Shown in pieces: positions 7,733 through 15,106 of a DNA stretch of 64,000 bases (positions are counted from its first letter, which is position 1; each line of letters starts with the position of its first letter). Made by a program: the position numbers and the translations under genes. The stretch is taken from the NCBI RefSeq assembly GCF_014873485.1, contig NZ_JADBDT010000001.1, positions 3,776,501 to 3,840,500 of the forward strand, in the 5' to 3' direction. This stretch comes from Sphingopyxis sp. OAS728 (GTDB taxonomy: Bacteria; Pseudomonadota; Alphaproteobacteria; Sphingomonadales; Sphingomonadaceae). The notes beneath the pieces are model-generated. The model was not told where the DNA came from and ran no database searches. It saw only the letters and a program-made list of their open reading frames with translations.

Positions 7733-9946
7733 GTGCAGATAAGGGCGGTTCTAACGGCAGCGATGCTGGTCTCAACGGCGCATCCGGCGCTGGCGCGCGA
7801 CATGCTGGTGTCGGATCAGGCGCAGTATAAGGTGGCGGTGAAAAAGGCGCAGCCGGGCGACACGATCATCCTCGCTGATGGCGAATGGCGCGACTTCCCG
7901 ATCGTCTTTACCGGCACCGGTACCGCCGCCAAGCCGATCACGCTGACCGCCCAGACCAAGGGCAAGGTGCTCGTCACCGGCCAGTCGAACCTGCGCATCG
8001 GCGGCCAGCATCTCGTAGTTTCGGGCCTCGTCTTCAAAAATGGTGCGAGCCCGACGGACGAAGTGATCAGCTTTCGCCGCGATTCCAAAACGCTCGCGAC
8101 AGACACCCGCGTGACCGAGGTCGTTATCGACGGTTTCAGCAAGGCTGACCGCCGTGCCGAGGATATCTGGGTCGCGCTTTATGGCACCGGCAACCGCGTC
8201 GACCATTCGCATTTCGAGGACAAGACGAATGCGGGCGTGACGCTCGCGGCGATCCGCCGCGCGGGGGATCCGCTCGATAACCGCCACCGCATCGATCATA
8301 ATTATTTCGGCCCGCGCCCGCCGCTCGGCTCGAACGGCGGCGAGACGATCCGCATCGGTACCAGCGAAGAATCGCTGTCAGCGTCGAATACGGTCATCGA
8401 GCGCAACATATTCGACCGTACCAGCGGCGAGGTCGAGATCGTCTCGATCAAGTCAGGCGGCAATATCATCCGCGATAATCTGATAATCGAAGCGCAGGGC
8501 GCCATCGTGCTCCGGCACGGCAACGGCAACCTCGTCGAACGCAACATCTTCCTCGGCAAGGGCGTGCCCGACACCGGCGGTGTACGCGTGATCAACCGCG
8601 ACCAGATCGTGCGGAGCAACTATTTCGAGGGGCTTGCGGGCACCTCGTTCAAGAGTGCGCTCAGCGTGATGAACGGCGTGCCTAATTCGGTGATCAACCG
8701 CTACCATCAGGTCGCGAACGCGCGGATCGAGAATAATAGCATCATCGACAGCGCACGCATAACCTTGGCGGCGGGCGCCGACGCCGAACGCTCGGCAGCG
8801 CCGACGGACAGCAAATTCGAGCGCAATCTGATCGTCGGCGCGAAGGGGCAGGACCCGTTCCGCGCCGAGGGCGAAATCACCGGCATCGCGCTCGCGGGCA
8901 ATGTCGAGGCGAAGGTCGCGAAGCCGCTTCTGGGCGCGGGCGTTGAGCAGCGCGAGATCAAGCTGGAGCGCGCCGCCAACGGCCTGCTCTACCCGGTCGA
9001 TCCGGCGCTCGCCGCGGTCGGTGCGCCGCGCGATTTGAAGCCGGTGACGCGGACTGAGGTCGGCGCAAGCTGGTATCGCAGCGACGCCCCCGAAACGGCA
9101 TTTGGTGCGGGCGGCACCCGGCCGCTTGCGGCCGGCGCATCGCTCGCACGAGCAGTCGCCGACACGAAGGCGGGCGATATTCTCGCTCTCGCCACCGGGA
9201 CTTATGATATCGCGGCGCCGTTGGCGGTTCAGCACCGCTTGACCATCGCCGGCGCAAAGGATGCGAAACCCGTGCTTCGCGTCGCATCGCAGCTGGCGCG
9301 CATCGAAGGCGGCGGCGGATTACAGCTCGAAAATGTCGCGATCGATGCAAGCGCTGCACCGAGCGATGGCGCGCTGATCGCAGTCGGGAGCGGCGTCGCG
9401 CCTAACTACAGCATCGCGCTCGACGGCGTGTCGGTGCGCGGGCCCGGCAAGGGCCGCCTCGACGGCATCGCCATGGCGCCAGGCACCTTCGCCGACGATG
9501 TGACGATCACGAACAGTGATTTCGCCGAGATGGGCGTCGTCGTCCTCGCGACCGGCGAGCAGGAACCCAAGGGCTGGTATCCGATGGAGCGGCTGACGAT
9601 CACAGATAGTCGCTTCGCGCGCGTCGCGATGGTCGCCGATCTGCTCCGCAAGGGCACCGATGAAAGCACCTTCGGTCCGTGGTTCGCGATGGCCGGATCG
9701 AGTGTCGCCGACAGCGGACGCGATGGCGCATCGCTGCGCGTCTCGGGCGCCCAGCACGCCGACATTGCGCAGAATAATTTTGCGAAGTCGGATGGCATCC
9801 TCGTCATCCATTCGGTCGGCGCGCCCGAAACGCGGATCGCATCGAACGCCTTCGCAGCGACCCCCGCGCCGCGGATCGAGGAACTCGCGTGGAAGGGACC
9901 GGCGCGCGGTCAGGTCACCGGCAATGTCGTGGAGGCGCGTCCGTGA
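7733..9946 (+). CDS. PL6 alginate lyase
   Basis: Secreted polysaccharide lyase, 737 residues, that cleaves alginate by beta-elimination. A signal peptide (1-22, ending ALA) precedes a first parallel beta-helix domain (about 25-400) and a second beta-helix-like domain (about 440-737), the two-domain layout of AlyGC-type PL6 enzymes. Catalytic residues of the family are visible as K240 in EIVSIKSGGN and R261 in IVLRHGNGNLVERN, with acidic Ca-site residues around NGGET at 201-205. The start is GTG 7733 with GGTGAGG upstream. It is the first gene of a run of overlapping or closely spaced genes up to 14990. Whether it acts endo or exo is not visible. Confidence 0.92.
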   Translation: MQIRAVLTAAMLVSTAHPALARDMLVSDQAQYKVAVKKAQPGDTIILADGEWRDFPIVFTGTGTAAKPITLTAQTKGKVLVTGQSNLRIGGQHLVVSGLVFKNGASPTDEVISFRRDSKTLATDTRVTEVVIDGFSKADRRAEDIWVALYGTGNRVDHSHFEDKTNAGVTLAAIRRAGDPLDNRHRIDHNYFGPRPPLGSNGGETIRIGTSEESLSASNTVIERNIFDRTSGEVEIVSIKSGGNIIRDNLIIEAQGAIVLRHGNGNLVERNIFLGKGVPDTGGVRVINRDQIVRSNYFEGLAGTSFKSALSVMNGVPNSVINRYHQVANARIENNSIIDSARITLAAGADAERSAAPTDSKFERNLIVGAKGQDPFRAEGEITGIALAGNVEAKVAKPLLGAGVEQREIKLERAANGLLYPVDPALAAVGAPRDLKPVTRTEVGASWYRSDAPETAFGAGGTRPLAAGASLARAVADTKAGDILALATGTYDIAAPLAVQHRLTIAGAKDAKPVLRVASQLARIEGGGGLQLENVAIDASAAPSDGALIAVGSGVAPNYSIALDGVSVRGPGKGRLDGIAMAPGTFADDVTITNSDFAEMGVVVLATGEQEPKGWYPMERLTITDSRFARVAMVADLLRKGTDESTFGPWFAMAGSSVADSGRDGASLRVSGAQHADIAQNNFAKSDGILVIHSVGAPETRIASNAFAATPAPRIEELAWKGPARGQVTGNVVEARP

Positions 9947-12105
9947 TCCGCACCTTGGCACTCCTGCTCGCTGCCGCCACGCTGCCCGCCGCCCCGGCTG
10001 TCGCGCAAACCCCGCCCGCAGTGTCGCCGCAGGTCTATGCGCCGCTTTTCGCCGGCGAGGTCGAGCGCGCACGGCGCGACGTCGATGCATCGATCAAGAC
10101 GGGCATCAATGTGCCCGTGCCGAAAGACCCGGGCGGCGGCTTCACCCACGAACAGCATAAGCGCAATTACCGCACCATTTTCGAGGGCGGCCAGCTCTTC
10201 CGTCTGACCGGCGATGTCCTCTATCGCGACCATGTCCGCGACCTGCTGCTCGCCTATGCCGACCTCTATCCGAAGCTCGGGCCGCATCCCGCCGCGTCGA
10301 ACCAGGTTCCCGGCCGCCTCTTCTGGCAAAGCCTCAACGACAGCGTCTTCCTCGTGAATGCGGTGCAGGGCTATGCCGAGATTCGGGGCGCGCTGTCCGT
10401 CGCCGACCGCAAGCGCATCGACGATCAGGTCATCCGGCCGATGGCGCGCTTCCTTTCGGACGGCTCGCCCGAGGTGATCAACCGCATCCACAATCATGCC
10501 ACTTGGGCGGCGGCGGGCGTCGGCCTGTCGGGCTATCTGCTCGGCGACCGCCACCTTGTCGACAAGGCGCTGCTCGGGCTCGACAAGAGCGGCAAGGCGG
10601 GTTTCCTGCGCCAGCTCGACCTGCTCTTTTCGCCCGACGGCTATTATGCCGAAGGGCCCTATTATCAGCGCTATGCGTTGCAGCCCTTCGTCGTTTTCGC
10701 GGCGGCGATCGCGGCAAATGATCCGGACCGCAAGATTTTCGAGTACCGCGACGGCATCGTATTGAAGGCGATCCGCACTGCGATCGACGTGACGCACGAC
10801 GGCTATTTCCTGCCAATCAACGACGCGATGCCCGACAAGAGCCTGCGCACCGAAGAACTCTATCACGCTGTTGCCATCGCCTATGGCGCGACGAAGGATC
10901 CGACCTTCCTGTCGATCGCCGACTGGCAGGGCCGCACGGTGCTGACCCCGGCGGGGCAGGCAATGGCGGCCGATCTCGCGGCGGGCAAGGCGAAGCCCTG
11001 GCCGTTCGGCTCGCGGCTGTTATCCGACGGTCCCGACGGCAAGGACGGCGCGCTCGTCCTGCTGCGGACGAAACCCGATCCGACCGGTCCCTTGCTTGTC
11101 GCCAAGAACACGGTGCAGGGCATGGGTCACGGCCATTTCGACCGGCTCGGCTGGCTCTATTATGATGAGACCGGCGCCGTGGTGACCGACTATGGCGCCG
11201 CGCGTTTCCTCAATGTCGAGGCGAAGCGCGGTGGGCGCTACCTCCCCGAAAACGACAGCTGGGCGAGCGCGACGATCGCGCACAACACGCTTGTCGTCGA
11301 TGAGCAAAGCCACTTCGCGGGTGACTGGAAAGCCGGCGAGAAGTCGGGGACGCGCCAGCTCGCCGCGTCGCTCGAAGGTCCGACGCGCTACGCGATCGGC
11401 GAAATCGATACCGCGTACCAGGGCGTCCAGATCCGCCGTGCGCTCTTGCTCGTCGAAGTCGACGGTCTCTCCAATCCCCTCACGCTCGATATCCTCCACG
11501 GGACTGGCAGCGGCAGGCATCGCTATGACCTGCCGCTGCATTTTTCCGGGCATATCATCGACAGCGACATTGCGTTCGACCGCAAGCTTGCCGAGCGGCC
11601 GGTGCTCGGCAAGGCGAACGGCTACCAGCATCTGTGGGTCGACGGTGAAGGGGCGAAGACAGGCAAGGCCCGGCTGACGTGGATGCAGGGCAGTCGCTTC
11701 TACAGCTATCACATGCTGCCGCCCGCGGGTGCGCGCTTCATTGTCGCCGAAAGCGGCGCCAACGATCCTGAGTTCAACCTGCGCCGCGAACCTGCGCTGA
11801 TCCAGCGCGTCGACGGCGCGGCGGACGCGTCCTTTGTCAGCCTGCTCGAACCGCACGGCGCATACGATGCGTCGGCCGAAACTGTCGTCGCGAGCAGCGC
11901 GCGCGTGTTGGAGCTCGAACATCGCAAGGAAAAGGGCGTCGATCTCGTCCTGATCACCCTCGTCGACGGGCGCCGCATCGCCATCGCGGTCGCCGACGAT
12001 GCCACCGCCGGGGCGAAGCACAGCGTCACCGTCGACGGTCGCACCCTCGCATGGACCGGCGCCGTCGGCCGCCTCGACCTCGCCAAGACCGGAGCGAAGA
12101 AATGA
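9943..12105 (+). CDS. PL17 oligoalginate lyase
   Basis: Exolytic oligoalginate lyase of 720 residues that releases unsaturated uronate monomers, which open to DEH. A signal peptide (1-22) leads into an alpha/alpha toroid with N184-H185 in RIHNHATW and tyrosines 240-241 in YYAEGPYYQRYA, the family's catalytic signature. The heparinase II/III-like beta-sheet domain follows, with H396 and H398 in GMGHGHFDRLGW. The start is GTG 9943, overlapping the PL6 stop as GTGA, so the two lyases are translationally coupled. Pairing PL6 with PL17 is typical of alginate loci. Confidence 0.93.
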   Translation: MIRTLALLLAAATLPAAPAVAQTPPAVSPQVYAPLFAGEVERARRDVDASIKTGINVPVPKDPGGGFTHEQHKRNYRTIFEGGQLFRLTGDVLYRDHVRDLLLAYADLYPKLGPHPAASNQVPGRLFWQSLNDSVFLVNAVQGYAEIRGALSVADRKRIDDQVIRPMARFLSDGSPEVINRIHNHATWAAAGVGLSGYLLGDRHLVDKALLGLDKSGKAGFLRQLDLLFSPDGYYAEGPYYQRYALQPFVVFAAAIAANDPDRKIFEYRDGIVLKAIRTAIDVTHDGYFLPINDAMPDKSLRTEELYHAVAIAYGATKDPTFLSIADWQGRTVLTPAGQAMAADLAAGKAKPWPFGSRLLSDGPDGKDGALVLLRTKPDPTGPLLVAKNTVQGMGHGHFDRLGWLYYDETGAVVTDYGAARFLNVEAKRGGRYLPENDSWASATIAHNTLVVDEQSHFAGDWKAGEKSGTRQLAASLEGPTRYAIGEIDTAYQGVQIRRALLLVEVDGLSNPLTLDILHGTGSGRHRYDLPLHFSGHIIDSDIAFDRKLAERPVLGKANGYQHLWVDGEGAKTGKARLTWMQGSRFYSYHMLPPAGARFIVAESGANDPEFNLRREPALIQRVDGAADASFVSLLEPHGAYDASAETVVASSARVLELEHRKEKGVDLVLITLVDGRRIAIAVADDATAGAKHSVTVDGRTLAWTGAVGRLDLAKTGAKK

Positions 12106-13385
12106 GCAATATCAAGGGCCGCTTCCGCTGGTGCGTCATCGCGCTGATCGCGCTCGCGACGGTGATCAATTACATCGACCGCAACGCGCTGGCGGTGATG
12201 TGGCCCGAGGTGTCGAAGGAAATCGGCGCCACCAAGGAAGATTATGCGCTGCTCGTGACGATCTTCATGATCTTCTACGCCTTCGGCCAGTCGATTTTCG
12301 GGCGCATCTTCGACGCGATCGGTACGCGGATGGGTTTCACCATCTCGATCGTCGTCTGGTCGCTGTCGATCGCGGCGCACGCATTGGTGCGTTCGATGCC
12401 CTTGCTCCTCGTTCTGCGCGCTACGCTGGGGATCAGCGAGGCGGGCAACTGGCCCGGCGCCGCCAAGGCGAACGCGCTCTGGTTTCCCTCGCGCGAACGC
12501 GCATTGGCGCAGGGCATTTTCAACGCCGGAGCATCGCTCGGCGGGATCGTCTCGGCGCCGCTGATCGCGCTTTTGTTCGTCCAGTTCGGCTGGCACGGCA
12601 CCTTCCTGCTCATCGGCGTGCTCGGCTTCATCTGGCTCGTGCCCTGGCTCTGGTTCTACAAGGCCGATCCCGAAAAGCATCCGGGGCTGAGCGAGGAAGA
12701 GCGAGACTATATCCTGACCGGCCGCACCGAGGCGGGCCAGGGCGACAGCCGCCGTGTGCCGCTCGGCGAACTGCTGCGCTATCGCCAGAGCTGGGGCGTC
12801 ATCCTGTCGCGCTTCTTTCTCGATCCCGTGTGGTGGCTCTTCGTCTCGTGGCTGCCGATCTATCTCGCCGAAACCTTCGGCTTCGACGTCAAGCAGATCG
12901 GCCTCTTTGCATGGGTGCCCTTCGTCGGCGCGATGCTCGGCAGCCTGTTCGGCGGCTGGCTTTCGGGACGCATCATCACCGCGGGCGGCGGCGTGCACAA
13001 AGCGCGCACGCTGACCATCGCCATCGGCTGCGCGATCATGCTCCCGGCGCTGCTGTTCACGATCGGCGCCAGCGAGCCGCTCTCCGCGGTGCTGCTGATC
13101 GCGTGCATCCTCTTCGGGTTCCAGATGGCGATCGGCAATATCCAGACGCTGCCGAGCGACTATTTCGGCGGTGGCGCCGTGGGCAGCCTCGCGGGGATCA
13201 GCGGCACCGCCGCGGTCGCGGGCACGCTGATCACCACCTGGCTCGTCCCCGTGCTCACCAAGACCAGCTACGCGCCGATCTTCGCGCTCTCCGCGGCGAT
13301 CGTGCCGATCTCCTTCCTCTGTTTCTGGCTGATCGGCGGACGCGTCGAACCGGTCGTCACCCAACCCACCAACACCCAAGAATAA
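12102..13385 (+). CDS. MFS permease, hexuronate (ExuT-like) family
   Basis: Inner-membrane major facilitator of 427 residues with about 12 hydrophobic segments. The first segment carries the ACS-family pattern INYIDRNALAVMWPE, and RATLGISEAGNWPGA follows in helix 4-5. The family imports organic anions such as hexuronates. Coupling to the PL17 gene (ATGA overlap at 12102) indicates import of the alginate monomer DEH or short unsaturated oligouronates. This replaces the ABC importer used by Sphingomonas strain A1. The substrate is inferred from context. Confidence 0.88.
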   Translation: MSNIKGRFRWCVIALIALATVINYIDRNALAVMWPEVSKEIGATKEDYALLVTIFMIFYAFGQSIFGRIFDAIGTRMGFTISIVVWSLSIAAHALVRSMPLLLVLRATLGISEAGNWPGAAKANALWFPSRERALAQGIFNAGASLGGIVSAPLIALLFVQFGWHGTFLLIGVLGFIWLVPWLWFYKADPEKHPGLSEEERDYILTGRTEAGQGDSRRVPLGELLRYRQSWGVILSRFFLDPVWWLFVSWLPIYLAETFGFDVKQIGLFAWVPFVGAMLGSLFGGWLSGRIITAGGGVHKARTLTIAIGCAIMLPALLFTIGASEPLSAVLLIACILFGFQMAIGNIQTLPSDYFGGGAVGSLAGISGTAAVAGTLITTWLVPVLTKTSYAPIFALSAAIVPISFLCFWLIGGRVEPVVTQPTNTQE

Positions 13386-13398
13386 GGAATAGCATCAC

Positions 13399-14151
13399 AT
13401 GAACCTCCAGGGGAAAACCGCGCTCGTCACCGGCGGCGGCCGCGACATCGGCCGATCGGTCTCGATCGCGCTTGCGCGCGCCGGCGTCCGCGTCGCGATC
13501 AATTACAACAGCGGCCGCGAAGCCGCCGAGGACACGCTGAAGACGATCAAGGACGCGGGCGGCGACGCCTTCCTGATCCAGGCCGACGTTACCGACAGCG
13601 GCGCGGTCAAGGCGATGCTCGAAGAGGTCGGCATCGCGTTCAGCGGCCGGCTCGACATCCTCGTCAACCTTGCCGGCGGCATGGTCGCGCGCAAGACGCT
13701 GAGCGAGATGGACGAGGAGTTCTTCGACCATGTCATGACGCTCAACCTCAAATCGGCTTTCCTCGTTCTCCAGGCATCGCAGCCCTTCCTCGGCGAAGGT
13801 TCGGCTGTCGTGAACGTGTCGTCGCTCGCCGGCCGTGACGGTGGCGGTCCGGGCGCATCGGTCTATGCGACCGCAAAGGGCGCGCTGATGACCTATACGC
13901 GTTCAATGGCCAAGGAACTCGGACCGCAGGGTATCCGCGTCAACGCCGTCTGCCCCGGACTGATCGGCACGAGCTTCCACGACATCTTCTCGAAGCCCGA
14001 GGGCCGCGCCGCGGTCGCCGGCAACACGCCGCTGCGCCGCGAAGGCCATCCCGACGAAGTCGCCGACACGATCGTTTATCTCGCGTCACCGGCGGCGAGC
14101 TTCCTCGCCGGCGTCTGTCTCGACATCAACGGTGGGCTGGGCTTCTCCTGA
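13399..14151 (+). CDS. SDR oxidoreductase, probable DEH reductase
   Basis: Classical short-chain dehydrogenase of 250 residues. It has the cofactor loop TGGGRDIG (11-18), NLAGG at 90-94, and the catalytic set S141/S142, Y156 and K160 (YATAK). In alginate catabolism an SDR reduces 4-deoxy-L-erythro-5-hexoseulose uronate (DEH) to KDG with NAD(P)H. The position between the permease and later KDG kinase fits this step. It starts 13 bp after the permease stop. A FabG-like sugar dehydrogenase role cannot be excluded on sequence alone. Confidence 0.85.
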   Translation: MNLQGKTALVTGGGRDIGRSVSIALARAGVRVAINYNSGREAAEDTLKTIKDAGGDAFLIQADVTDSGAVKAMLEEVGIAFSGRLDILVNLAGGMVARKTLSEMDEEFFDHVMTLNLKSAFLVLQASQPFLGEGSAVVNVSSLAGRDGGGPGASVYATAKGALMTYTRSMAKELGPQGIRVNAVCPGLIGTSFHDIFSKPEGRAAVAGNTPLRREGHPDEVADTIVYLASPAASFLAGVCLDINGGLGFS

Positions 14152-14990
14152 TGCGCCGGCTCCTTGCGACGGCCGTCGTTGCCCTGCTCGCGAGCGGGGC
14201 GCAGGCCCAGACCCGCGAGCGGACCGATGCGCCGCCGCTCGAGCCGTACAAGATCATCCTTGTCGGCGATTCGACGATGGCGCCGCACAGCGGTTGGGGC
14301 GGGGCGTTTTGCTCGCGCCATGTCAAATCGTCGGTCGCCTGTCTCAACGCCGGTCGCGGCGGGCGCAGCACGCGCAGCTATCGGCAGGAAGGCGGCTGGG
14401 ACATCGCGCTCGCCGAGGCGAAGGTGCCGGGTTATCGCGGCACCTGGGTGCTGATCCAGTTCGCGCACAACGACCAGTCATCGAAGTCCGAACGCTGGAC
14501 CGACGAGACGACCGAATTCCCCGCCAATCTCCGCCGCTTCGTCGAAGAGGTGAGGGCGGCGGGAGCAACGCCGGTGCTCGTAACCCCGCTGACGCGCCGC
14601 GAGTTCAAGGACGGCAAGCTCAGGAACACGCTCGCGAGCTGGTCGGATCAGGTGCGCGGCGTCGCCAAGGCGATGGACGTGCCGCTCGTGGACCTCAACG
14701 CGCTCAGCGCCGCGCAAGCGCAGGAGATGGGCGCCGAGATGGCGACCAAGCTCGCGCAGGAACCGCCAACCGCCGAGGAGCTTGCTGCGGCGAAGGCGGG
14801 TACGACGCTGACCGCGCGCCCGGCACCGCCCGAACCCGCGCCGATCACGGGCGACGGCGCGCGCGGGCAGGTGACGCGCAAGTTCGACTACACGCACCTC
14901 GGCGACGTCGGTGCCGAGGTCACCGCCAAGCTGGTGACGCAGGCGCTCGCCCGCGCGGTGCCGGGGCTGCGGAGCCAGCTCGTTCGCTGA
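14151..14990 (+). CDS. SGNH/GDSL esterase, possible alginate deacetylase
   Basis: Exported hydrolase of 279 residues with a signal peptide (1-20, ending AQAQ). SGNH blocks are visible: block I VGDSTM with nucleophile S41, Gly near 70, block III FAHND with N107, and block V DYTHLG with D246 and H249. It resembles rhamnogalacturonan acetylesterases. The start overlaps the SDR stop by one base (TGATG). In an alginate operon the simplest role is removal of O-acetyl groups from bacterial alginate before lyase action. That role is inference. Confidence 0.82.
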   Translation: MRRLLATAVVALLASGAQAQTRERTDAPPLEPYKIILVGDSTMAPHSGWGGAFCSRHVKSSVACLNAGRGGRSTRSYRQEGGWDIALAEAKVPGYRGTWVLIQFAHNDQSSKSERWTDETTEFPANLRRFVEEVRAAGATPVLVTPLTRREFKDGKLRNTLASWSDQVRGVAKAMDVPLVDLNALSAAQAQEMGAEMATKLAQEPPTAEELAAAKAGTTLTARPAPPEPAPITGDGARGQVTRKFDYTHLGDVGAEVTAKLVTQALARAVPGLRSQLVR

Positions 14991-14997
14991 CGAAGGT

Positions 14998-15051
14998 GTG
15001 TATGGCAATTTGGACTAACCAATTTGCCATACACAATTGTTGACAAATTGG
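14998..15051. promoter_or_regulatory. Inverted repeat with a third arm, candidate operator
   Basis: GTGTATGGCAATTTGG (14998-15013) and its near-perfect complement (15019-15034; 15 of 16 pairs) flank ACTAA. The inner part of the second arm, CCAATTTG at 15019-15026, is also the exact complement of CAAATTGG at 15044-15051. The three arms could be two overlapping operators or two exclusive hairpins. There is no T-run, so a simple terminator is less likely. It lies 56-109 bp before the receptor start at 15107. Confidence 0.7.
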
Positions 15052-15106
15052 CCGGCATGTTCGACAGCGTCAGCCAGAACAGAATCGATTTTCAGGGAGA
15101 GACAAC

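Noticed and set aside
14998..15034. Rho-independent terminator of the lyase operon
   Set aside because: The stem is long, but no T-run follows and a third pairing arm is present, so operator function is preferred.
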